From: Sphingobacteriales bacterium | GTDB taxonomy: Bacteria > Bacteroidota > Bacteroidia > Chitinophagales > Chitinophagaceae | NCBI GenBank assembly: GCA_024640385.1 | Contig: JAHEFC010000053.1 | Coordinates: 1-14,254, forward strand | Direction: 5' to 3' | Length of the DNA stretch: 14,254 nucleotides | Shown: positions 8,744 to 14,254 of the stretch, one piece after another | How the letters are laid out: the number at the start of each line of letters is the position of its first letter | Position numbering within the stretch: position 1 is the first letter of the stretch | The notes under the pieces: generated by a model | What the model saw: the letters and a program-made list of their open reading frames with translations, nothing else | Database searches by the model: none | What the model was told of the DNA's origin: nothing | Translations under genes and position numbers: made by a program

Positions 8744-8823
8744 GTATCAGTGCAACAATCTTTCTTAAAGATCCTTGAAAACTTTTTCACCATCGCCTTC
8801 AGCATATTCAAAAACGTGATCAT
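8740..8823 (-). CDS. Tiny CC-motif ORF coupled to the MFS gene (27 codons)
   Basis: ATG at 8823 opens a 27-residue frame that begins MITFLNMLKAMV and ends KKFSRIFKKDCCTDT. Its TGA overlaps the MFS ATG as ATGA, the usual geometry of translational coupling. Inner ATGs at 8805 and 8793 are alternative starts; an in-frame TAA at 8848-8850 bars extension far upstream. The peptide is basic and amphipathic with a Cys-Cys near its end, fitting a membrane-associated or metal-binding leader peptide. I know no family for it. It may instead be a non-functional leader ORF. The exact overlap and the CC motif in a metal locus are the only support. Confidence 0.4.
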   Translation of the reverse strand: MITFLNMLKAMVKKFSRIFKKDCCTDT

Positions 8824-8880
8824 GATATTTTCAATGTATAAAGAAAGTTACGTTCAAATATGAAGCATAAGTTGCCGGTG

Positions 8881-8921
8881 TAAAAAATAAAAATGGAGCG
8901 ATCAGGGCTGACCGCTCCATT
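8881..8921 (-). terminator. Strong rho-independent terminator of the HMA/Cys-rich gene
   Basis: AATGGAGCG (8892-8900) pairs perfectly with CGCTCCATT (8913-8921). The stem continues inward through a G-U pair and TCAG/CTGA, giving about 14 bp with a minimal loop. On the minus strand it is followed by TTTTATTTTTTA. It lies 18 bp after the stop of the 8940-9428 gene and separates that gene from the MFS unit. The T-tract is only on the minus-strand side, so it acts in that direction. Confidence 0.88.
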
Positions 8922-8939
8922 GACAAAAAAGATATAATA

Positions 8940-9428
8940 TCAGGCTTTTTTACAGCAGTCTTTACCTGTTGAGCAAACACCGTCTTTACAGCACTCTGCA
9001 CATTTGCCTTCTTTACACTTGGCACATTCAGCACATTTTGCATTGTCCTTTTCACATTTGCTGCCGTCTTTACAGCAATCCTCGGCTGCTTTTACTGAAC
9101 CTGCATTCTTTCGATCATACTGGCAGCATTCAGGCAGTTTATAATATGAGTCGTCGGTAGCAGTGAGGTTCTGGGTATCGTACCCAACGGCAGCCACTGC
9201 CTGTTCAATTTTCGTCATATTAGTCTTCTTACCCTTATAAGAGACCGCGAGTATTTTAGTTTCTTTATTCCACTCCGCTTCAGTAGCACCGGCGGATTTC
9301 GCTGCGGTTTCTATTGTTTTCTGGCACATACCGCAGTTACCCCAGACCTTTACGGTTTCTTTTTTCTGGGCTGATGCAGAAGTAAAAATGAAGAGCGTGA
9401 TGATACTGAGAATGATATTTGTTTTCAT
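8940..9428 (-). CDS. Exported HMA-domain protein with metallothionein-like Cys-rich tail
   Basis: 162 residues. Signal peptide 1-20 (FTSASA/QKK). Residues 22-92 form a heavy-metal-associated fold: VKVWGNCGMCQKTIE with the metal pair Cys32-x-x-Cys35, EWNKETKILAVSY, and KIEQAVAAVGYDTQN. After YYKLPECCQY (Cys101-Cys102) comes a tail of about 50 residues rich in Cys and Lys with 12 further Cys: CC at 118-119, 146-147 and 158-159, CAEC at 132-135 and 143-146, and CCKDG twice. Similar Bacteroidota HMA proteins I know of end soon after the LPECCQYD stretch, so the tail looks like an addition, possibly built by internal duplication. Expected role: soft-metal (copper or similar) binding or transfer in the periplasm. 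It lies 63 bp after the HYC_CC_PP gene, same strand, probably one transcript, and ends at a strong terminator. Confidence 0.9.
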   Translation of the reverse strand: MKTNIILSIITLFIFTSASAQKKETVKVWGNCGMCQKTIETAAKSAGATEAEWNKETKILAVSYKGKKTNMTKIEQAVAAVGYDTQNLTATDDSYYKLPECCQYDRKNAGSVKAAEDCCKDGSKCEKDNAKCAECAKCKEGKCAECCKDGVCSTGKDCCKKA

Positions 9429-9491
9429 GATCTGATTAATAAATTGATGGATAATAGTTTAACGAAATGATTTAGATCCTATTATACGGTA

Positions 9492-9866
9492 TCAGATCCT
9501 GTAGACGCAGTATAGAATGTTCCTCGAAAAAGGCTGAGGTGGTGAATGATTCTGGCTCTTCCCCGAAGCCGGTTGGACAGCCACTAAAGCATAGGCAGGG
9601 ATTTCCAGGTTTTGCCTTGGCGAATCAAAGACCGGAAGTTCAAAATTGACCGTTGACATATTATGATTCTCGGTCAATTTGATCACCTGCAGATCGTCGT
9701 GGCAGCAACCTTGATTTTCCATCCCGCAAGTGCCGCAAGTTGCGCTGTTTGATGCCCCGAGAGCAACAGAGGAGATCTCACCCATGCAATAATGCGCATT
9801 GACCACGATCCCACTGGTGGTAGAGATATAGATCAGGGCAAGCAATATGGCGGTCAGCCGTTTCAT
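9492..9866 (-). CDS. HYC_CC_PP family small exported protein
   Basis: 124 residues from ATG 9866. MKRLTAILLALIYISTTSG is a signal or membrane segment, followed directly by AHYCMGE (His25-Tyr26-Cys27), then Cys44-x-x-Cys47, GCCHDD (Cys54-Cys55) and NHSPPQP (Pro109-Pro110). These are the three marks that name the HYC_CC_PP family of Bacteroidota. Function is not established; the Cys and His residues and the adjacent HMA gene suggest metal or redox work in the periplasm. The frame stays open upstream to 10031, but that extension translates the CAGGTT repeat and is not protein-like; Met codons at 9896 (MNSVLFLLVT) and 9866 are the realistic starts, and 9866 gives the usual N-terminus. The N-terminal hydrophobic segment directly precedes HYC, so the protein may remain membrane-anchored. 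Confidence 0.85.
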   Translation of the reverse strand: MKRLTAILLALIYISTTSGIVVNAHYCMGEISSVALGASNSATCGTCGMENQGCCHDDLQVIKLTENHNMSTVNFELPVFDSPRQNLEIPAYALVAVQPASGKSQNHSPPQPFSRNILYCVYRI

Positions 9867-9875
9867 GGTAACCAG

Positions 9876-9906
9876 CAAAAATAGTACAGAATTCATGGAT
9901 TTGCAA
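9876..9906 (-). promoter_or_regulatory. Possible promoter for the HYC_CC_PP / HMA pair
   Basis: Minus-strand TTG (9906-9904), 20 bp spacer, then TATTTTTG (9883-9876), a full TAnnTTTG match. The core ends only 9 bp before the chosen ATG at 9866, so the mRNA would have a leader of a few bases at most. It fits the consensus but the short leader leaves doubt. Confidence 0.35.
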
Positions 9907-9935
9907 TAAACAAACGTTAATAGCATACTCCTTTT

Positions 9936-10035
9936 GCAGGTGGCAGGTTGCAGGTTCCGGGTTACAGGTTGCAGACAATCATGCTGCAACCTGCAACCTG
10001 CAACCTGGAACCTGCAACCTGGAACCTGCAACCTG
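9936..10035 (-). repeat. Inverted array of 7-bp CAGGTT-type units (large hairpin)
   Basis: The left arm 9936-9974 is built of GCAGGTT-like heptamers and the right arm 9984-10035 of the reverse complement (AACCTGC / AACCTGG). They are separated by a 9-base spacer. The left arm matches the inner 39 bases of the right arm at 33 of 39 positions, so the transcript or single strand can fold into a long stem. The right arm abuts the TAA stop of the porin gene with no base between. CAGGTTGCAGG-type arrays are familiar from many Bacteroidota genomes, where they lie between genes. Possible roles are transcript 3'-end protection or termination for the porin mRNA, or a dispersed non-coding element. No T-tract follows on the minus strand directly. 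Confidence 0.9.
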
Positions 10036-12048
10036 TTAATTTACCATATCCCAAATAACCCCCAGCCTCATCAGCAGGCCCGGATAGGGGTACAATTCGG
10101 TTTCCACATTGTTGTACTTAAAACCAAATCCGTTAATGAAAGTCAATGAGTTAAGATTTTCAAGCCTGGTAAAGCCAGTGAAATTGCGGATCCGGAAATT
10201 GACATAGGCCGCAATATCCGGCCTTATTGATACCTGGTATTGATCCTGATAGAAGAACTGCCCCAGTAAAGGCGAATAATTGGCAGATTTGTAATTGGTG
10301 TGATAACGAATATCAAAACCTGTGGACAGTTTCAGGTTCCTGAAAACAGATCCCTCATAAGCAAACCGGTTCCTCGTATAGACCAGGGGAACATTAACCG
10401 GAGGGTTTCCTGTAAGCGTCTGCAGGTAAATATCAATATACCATTTCCAGTTTTTCTTCAGCCTGAATTCCTTGTTCAAGCCAATTCTGAGCATATTAAA
10501 GATGGAAGATTGCTGGTTGACCTTATAAAACTCGGTCAGGTATACATAATTACTGATCAGCATCAGATCTGCACTCAGTTTCAGTTTTAGCAGGGGATTG
10601 TTGACATTCCCAAACAGGTGAAGTGTATTTTCATCATTCAGCCCGGCATCAAATGCAATCGGAAAACTAGTCTGGTAACGATACAGGTAAGACGGGCTGC
10701 GGTTCACATTTCGGCCCCCGATCTCCAGGTAACCCCATTTCCGGCCCAGGAATGATTTAAGACTGGCCTGGAAATCATAATTGCCCGCATTTCTTCCTGC
10801 TACAAAAAACTCTCCGTACAACAACATATCCCATCGCCGGTTCTTGGTCCGGTTTCGGTACTCTCCATGCAGTTTTACATCAAAAAAATTGTCCCTGGTA
10901 TCGCCGATTATCGCGGCATAATTACTGAGCGATGCGCCAACTTTCAGGAACTGCAGGGGATTACTGGCATCAGGGAACTGGATGATCGAAAAATCATTGT
11001 ATAGTTCTTTGTATTTATCAAGATACTGAACGGTATCCGGAATGGTTTTGATCCCATAATTGACCTGGTAGAAAGCGGTATCTTCAATACCCTGTACATC
11101 ATAAAACCTGTATTTAATACCGCTGTACCTGAGGGTGTGTTCAATTCTGAAACGCGGAAGAAAAAATCTCAGCACCGTGGAATCCATAACGGTTGAATCC
11201 TTCTTTCCAAAATCATATTGCTGTCTCAATAAAAATCCAGCCCCGGTATATTTATTACCGGTTGTCAGTGCAACATTGAAGAAATTTCTGGACACCGTAG
11301 GAACCCGTGCCAGATTGGTAGGGATATTATACAGATCGTTATAGGCTGTATTCTTATTGAGCAGGAAAGTATCACTTTCGATGCCGCCATTCTCGGAAGA
11401 CTGCAGGCTATTGCTGATATAAACTATAAATGCATTGTACCTCCTGTCTTTCGAAGTATAGTTTGAATTGATCCTGAAACTCTTGTGATTGGTATTCTGG
11501 GAATTGTAAAAACCCGGCGCATTGATCAGCCTGTACTCAAATCCTGCATTCCAGTCAGGTGTAATATTCTGGGTATGCATGATACCAATATGCTGTTCGG
11601 CCCGGCTGCCTAAAAGATAAGTCAGCCTCGTGAATGGCTTATTGGTGGTCATGAACCTGGTATCATTGAACTGGAAAGCATAGGGATCAAAAGCATGAAA
11701 GCCTGCGTCGAAACCTGCCTTAAAATTAGGCATGAAGAGCAGGGACCTTGTAGCCGTGCCATTGTTGCCCAATGTGATGTGCTCTGCATCCAACGGCACT
11801 TTTTCGAAATAATCTGCTATGGAGGAATCAAGGCTTCTGAACCTGGCTGTATCGAGGTATCGAAAACGCACAGTAGCCGAATCATCGGCAAAATTCCTTT
11901 TTTCAAACTGGATCGAATCACCCCCGGAACGCATACCTCCGCCGCCGCCCCTGGGTATCCTTCCCATCAAAGGATTCTGTGCCAGTACCGATTGGATACC
12001 CAACACAAAGAATAATATGATGAAAAAAATAGAGCTTTTCAATGCCAT
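10036..12048 (-). CDS. Putative beta-barrel outer-membrane porin (Porin_10-like)
   Basis: 670 residues. Signal peptide 1-23 (QSVLA/QN), a Gly/Arg-rich stretch (IPRGGGGGMRSGG, 31-43), then alternating aromatic and polar beta strands to the end (GLLMRLGVIWDMVN). Phrases such as RFRYLDTARFRSLDSS, YLLGSRAEQHIGIMHTQNI, FEYRLINAPGFYNSQNTNH and LARVPTVSRNFFNVAL are typical of the Bacteroidota putative porin family (Porin_10). There is no plug domain or TonB box. It would form an outer-membrane channel or scaffold barrel; the substrate is unknown. It follows the purine nucleoside phosphorylase by 53 bp on the same strand, a gene pair I recall from other Bacteroidota, and no good promoter core is visible in the gap. 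Its stop codon touches the inverted repeat array. Confidence 0.85.
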   Translation of the reverse strand: MALKSSIFFIILFFVLGIQSVLAQNPLMGRIPRGGGGGMRSGGDSIQFEKRNFADDSATVRFRYLDTARFRSLDSSIADYFEKVPLDAEHITLGNNGTATRSLLFMPNFKAGFDAGFHAFDPYAFQFNDTRFMTTNKPFTRLTYLLGSRAEQHIGIMHTQNITPDWNAGFEYRLINAPGFYNSQNTNHKSFRINSNYTSKDRRYNAFIVYISNSLQSSENGGIESDTFLLNKNTAYNDLYNIPTNLARVPTVSRNFFNVALTTGNKYTGAGFLLRQQYDFGKKDSTVMDSTVLRFFLPRFRIEHTLRYSGIKYRFYDVQGIEDTAFYQVNYGIKTIPDTVQYLDKYKELYNDFSIIQFPDASNPLQFLKVGASLSNYAAIIGDTRDNFFDVKLHGEYRNRTKNRRWDMLLYGEFFVAGRNAGNYDFQASLKSFLGRKWGYLEIGGRNVNRSPSYLYRYQTSFPIAFDAGLNDENTLHLFGNVNNPLLKLKLSADLMLISNYVYLTEFYKVNQQSSIFNMLRIGLNKEFRLKKNWKWYIDIYLQTLTGNPPVNVPLVYTRNRFAYEGSVFRNLKLSTGFDIRYHTNYKSANYSPLLGQFFYQDQYQVSIRPDIAAYVNFRIRNFTGFTRLENLNSLTFINGFGFKYNNVETELYPYPGLLMRLGVIWDMVN

Positions 12049-12101
12049 GCAGCAGCGAAATTAGTTGAATACCACGGGCATTGACTTAAAAAAATGATAA
12101 T

Positions 12102-12920
12102 TCACACCCTTGCAATGATACCCTTGAAAATGGCTGTAAGTTTTGGTTCTGCGGCTTTTGCCGCCTCAAGCACCTCTTCGTGTGTGATCACGTTCTCCTC
12201 TTCCCTGATTCCCATGTCTGTGATCACACTGATCGCAAACACCGGCAGGCCCATGTGATTGGCAATGATGCATTCCTGTACCGTGCTCATCCCCACTGCA
12301 TCACCACCCATATGATGGATCATCTGGTATTCTGCCCGGGTTTCGAATGTTGGGCCTGTAACAGCAAAATACACGCCCTCATGAATATGTATATCAGACT
12401 GCCTGGCTACTTCCCTGGCCAGCCTGATGAAATGTTTTTTATATGGCTCACTCATATCCGGGAACCTGGGTCCCAGTTCATCCTGATTCTTCCCGATCAG
12501 CGGATTGGGAGTTGCAAAACTGATATGATCGCGAATGACCATCAGGTCGCCAACATTGAAAGATGGATTTACGCCACCTGCTGCATTGGATATCATCAAT
12601 AACCTGATACCCAGAAACTTCATCACCCTGATGGGGAAAACTACTTCATCTGTGGTATATCCTTCATAGAAATGGAACCTGCCAGCCATAGCTACGATCC
12701 TTTTCCCTTCCATGAAACCGAAAACCAGTTTGCCCTGGTGGCCTTTAACTGTTGAAACCGGGAAATGCGGAATATCAGAATAGGGAATCTCCAGCTCCAC
12801 TTCAATCTCTTTGCTGAAATTCCCCAGCCCGCTGCCAAGCACCACCCCTACTTCAGGACTATGTTTATAAACACTTTGTATAAAACGAACGGTCTCCTGT
12901 ATCTGCGTGATCACAGCCAT
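12102..12920 (-). CDS. punA: Purine nucleoside phosphorylase, trimeric type
   Basis: 272 residues from ATG 12920 (MAVITQIQETVRFIQ); a TTG three codons upstream would add only three residues. It cleaves purine nucleosides with phosphate to free base and pentose-1-phosphate for purine salvage in the cytoplasm. Numbered from this ATG: GSGLG phosphate loop 29-33, VKGHQG with His61, AGRFHFYEG with Arg81, His83 and Tyr85, SNAAGG 111-116, FETRAE with Glu193, GMSTVQE with Met211, and ITDMG with Asp235, then HEEVL with His247. Length fits the trimeric family. Oddity: Asp235 stands where human PNP has Asn243, the residue that selects 6-oxopurines. This is seen by hand alignment; the effect on specificity is inference. 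It is followed by the porin gene and diverges from the plus-strand adhesin gene. Confidence 0.95.
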   Translation of the reverse strand: MAVITQIQETVRFIQSVYKHSPEVGVVLGSGLGNFSKEIEVELEIPYSDIPHFPVSTVKGHQGKLVFGFMEGKRIVAMAGRFHFYEGYTTDEVVFPIRVMKFLGIRLLMISNAAGGVNPSFNVGDLMVIRDHISFATPNPLIGKNQDELGPRFPDMSEPYKKHFIRLAREVARQSDIHIHEGVYFAVTGPTFETRAEYQMIHHMGGDAVGMSTVQECIIANHMGLPVFAISVITDMGIREEENVITHEEVLEAAKAAEPKLTAIFKGIIARV

Positions 12921-12938
12921 AGCTATCAATTAAGAGGG

Positions 12939-12946
12939 CAAATATA
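12939..12946 (-). promoter_or_regulatory. -7 promoter core for the purine nucleoside phosphorylase
   Basis: Minus-strand TATATTTG, a full TAnnTTTG match, lies 18 bp before the ATG at 12920. No clear TTG element is seen 19-21 bp upstream, so only the core is supported. It sits back to back with the plus-strand core at 12966-12973. Confidence 0.5.
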
Positions 12947-12965
12947 ATTCCTCTGCAGCATTGTG

Positions 12966-12973
12966 TATATTTG
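12966..12973 (+). promoter_or_regulatory. -7 promoter core for the divergent secreted repeat protein
   Basis: TATATTTG ends 4 bp before the ATG at 12978. If used, the mRNA would be leaderless or nearly so. No clear TTG element lies 19-21 bp upstream. Together with 12939-12946 it makes a perfect 8-bp inverted pair spaced by 19 bp. Confidence 0.4.
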
Positions 12974-12977
12974 TTTT

Positions 12978-14254
12978 ATGCGATCCGTATTGGTTTTAAT
13001 GATTGGGATATTGTATTCTTTATCTGCCAGATCGCAGCTTTGCACCGGAAGCCTGGGAGACCCGGTAGCACATATCACGTTTGGATCGGGTTCACAACAA
13101 GGACCTCCCCTCCAACCCGGCAAGACAAATTACAATTATGTAACGGGCTCCTGCCCCGAGGACGGATCTTACACGATTACCAACTTAAGTTTTGGATGTT
13201 TTGGCCAAACCTGGCACACCATGGTGGGCGATCATACACCCGATGATGCAGGTGGTTTTTATATGCTGGTAAATGCCTCCACTTCGCCTGGAGTCTTTTA
13301 CACAGATACCATCTTTTCGCTTTGCGGCAATACCACCTATGAATTCTCTTCTTTTGTACTCAATGCGACAAAACTAACAGCATGTGCCGGCAAACCCATC
13401 TCCCCTAACCTGACATTCACCATCGAAACCTTATCAGGCACCAAACTGACTACCTATAATACGGGTGAGATCCTGGCCAGGGATGCCCCTTTATGGGTGC
13501 AATACGGCACTTACATCACAACTCCCCCCGGCGTTTCAACAGTGATCATACGAATCACCAATAATGCTCCGGGCGGATGCGGAAATGACCTGGCCATTGA
13601 CGATATCATGTTAAGACCCTGCGGACCGAAGATCGAAACAGGAATTGAAGGCACTACAGCAAAACAAATCAGGTATTGCGAAACTGATCCACAGGATCAT
13701 ACATTTACAATAAAGGTTTCCAGCGGTTTTGCTGAACCCCGCATGCAATGGCAGCTAAGCCTGGATGAAGGTATTACCTGGTCTGATATTCCCGCTGCCA
13801 CATCCCCATCATATGTAAGCAAGCATACTTCAAGGGGTGTTTATTATTACCGTGTTCTGGTTGGCGACGGGGACAATGTTATGAACCCCCAATGCCGTAT
13901 TGCCTCCGAAACCATAATTGTTACCGTTGCTCCACAGCCATTTGTTACAGTGACCAACTATGTATTTGGCTGCCTGGGGTCGAAAGTGCCATTTACTGCA
14001 TCTGGCGCCCAGAAATTTAACTGGACCGGGCCGAATGGGTTCAGTTCAAATGAACAAAATCCCACGATTCAATCTGTTCAGTACCGGGATTCCGGGTTAT
14101 ATACTGTAATCGGAACTTCCGTTGGAGGGTGCACCAGTACAGCCTCTACCTATTTGAAAGTGTTTGAAAATGCAAAGGTCACAGTCGATCCATCCATTAA
14201 CGTATGTGAAGGCAAATCGGCTCAACTAAATGCCTCGGGAGGGGTAAAGATCAA
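12978..14254 (+). CDS. Large secreted surface protein with Ig-like repeats, N-terminal part (likely T9SS cargo)
   Basis: Open from ATG 12978 to the window edge, 425 codons without a stop. Residues 1-19 are a signal peptide (MRSVLVLMIGILYSLSARS). Residues about 22-216 form a Cys-bearing module with HITFGSGSQQGPP, GCFGQTWHTMVGDHT, GGFYMLVNAS, ITNNAPGGCGNDLAIDDI and MLRPCGP, which I recognise as the start of many long Bacteroidota proteins of the gliding-motility-associated (CHU_C) kind. Ig-like or PKD-like domains follow at about 232-317 (MQWQLSLDEGITWSDIP, GVYYYRVLVGD) and 320-396 (FNWTGPNGFSSNEQNPTI, DSGLYTVIGTSVGGC), and a third starts near 400. Such proteins are exported by Sec and then the type IX system to the cell surface as adhesins or enzymes. 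The C-terminal sorting domain that would prove this is outside the window. Its promoter region is shared with the divergent phosphorylase gene. Confidence 0.85.
   Translation, partial: MRSVLVLMIGILYSLSARSQLCTGSLGDPVAHITFGSGSQQGPPLQPGKTNYNYVTGSCPEDGSYTITNLSFGCFGQTWHTMVGDHTPDDAGGFYMLVNASTSPGVFYTDTIFSLCGNTTYEFSSFVLNATKLTACAGKPISPNLTFTIETLSGTKLTTYNTGEILARDAPLWVQYGTYITTPPGVSTVIIRITNNAPGGCGNDLAIDDIMLRPCGPKIETGIEGTTAKQIRYCETDPQDHTFTIKVSSGFAEPRMQWQLSLDEGITWSDIPAATSPSYVSKHTSRGVYYYRVLVGDGDNVMNPQCRIASETIIVTVAPQPFVTVTNYVFGCLGSKVPFTASGAQKFNWTGPNGFSSNEQNPTIQSVQYRDSGLYTVIGTSVGGCTSTASTYLKVFENAKVTVDPSINVCEGKSAQLNASGGVKI

Noticed and set aside
8744..8880. Promoter for the tiny ORF and MFS gene
   Set aside because: Near matches such as TAACTTTC and TACATTGA exist on the minus strand, but none matches TAnnTTTG with a proper upstream TTG, so I do not call one.
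8831..9055. 74-codon frame overlapping the Cys-rich tail
   Set aside because: It is the tail read in another frame, crosses the strong terminator and has no protein character of its own.
9474..9500. Direct repeat AGATCCT twice, 20 bp apart, near the HMA gene start
   Set aside because: Only 7 bp, one copy lies inside the HYC_CC_PP coding end, and there is no dyad symmetry; not enough to call an operator.
9867..10031. Upstream extension of the HYC_CC_PP frame to 10031 (179 residues)
   Set aside because: The extra residues translate the CAGGTT repeat and give low-complexity CRLQ/NLQPATC text; the usual signal-type N-terminus begins at ATG 9866.
12921..12929. TTG start giving three more residues for the phosphorylase
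   Set aside because: An ATG lies at 12920 and the added MIA is not needed for the fold.
1..14254. CRISPR array, tRNA, rRNA, transposase or phage genes
   Set aside because: No regularly spaced repeats with unique spacers, no cloverleaf or rRNA-like sequence, and no transposase or integrase motif was seen; the only repeat array is the CAGGTT one.

Overview
The window looks like chromosomal DNA from a member of the Bacteroidota, most likely the Chitinophagia. The reasons are a RND pump fused to its outer-membrane factor, a HYC_CC_PP small protein, a Porin_10-type barrel, a T9SS-style secreted adhesin, starts without clear Shine-Dalgarno sites, and several TAnnTTTG promoter cores of the Bacteroidota sigma type. 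Genes are tightly packed. Everything from 1 to about 12,920 that is convincing lies on the minus strand, and one large partial gene leaves the right edge on the plus strand. I see no rRNA, tRNA, CRISPR array, insertion sequence or prophage gene.

Right to left, in the direction of minus-strand transcription: a trimeric purine nucleoside phosphorylase (12102-12920) and a Porin_10-like outer-membrane barrel (10036-12048) form a housekeeping pair. A large inverted array of 7-bp CAGGTT-type units (9936-10035) follows the porin stop codon directly. Then comes a metal-handling block: a HYC_CC_PP protein (9492-9866), an exported HMA-domain protein with a metallothionein-like Cys tail (8940-9428) and a strong terminator. 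Next are a tiny CC-containing ORF overlapping an MFS transporter (7577-8743), a TonB-dependent receptor with a CxxC in its plug (5371-7485), a small exported His-rich protein (4915-5295), a 1,453-residue RND pump fused to a TolC-like factor (428-4789), and the start of a lipoprotein periplasmic adaptor (1-410, cut by the window edge).

Read together, the last block looks like a cell-envelope circuit for a transition metal. The receptor would bring in a metal or metal complex, the small His- and Cys-rich exported proteins would bind or hand over metal in the periplasm, and the adaptor plus RND-OMF fusion would expel it. By eye, the pump carries acidic or small residues where E. coli CusA has its three copper/silver methionines, so a divalent metal (Zn, Co, Ni or Cd) is more likely for the pump than Cu(I)/Ag(I). 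The HMA/Cys protein looks more like a copper or soft-metal binder. That mismatch is one of the more interesting points of the locus.

On the plus strand, 12978-14254 is the 5' part of a large secreted repeat protein with a signal peptide, a Cys-containing N-terminal module and at least two Ig-like domains. Its promoter core and that of the phosphorylase sit back to back in a 57-bp gap.
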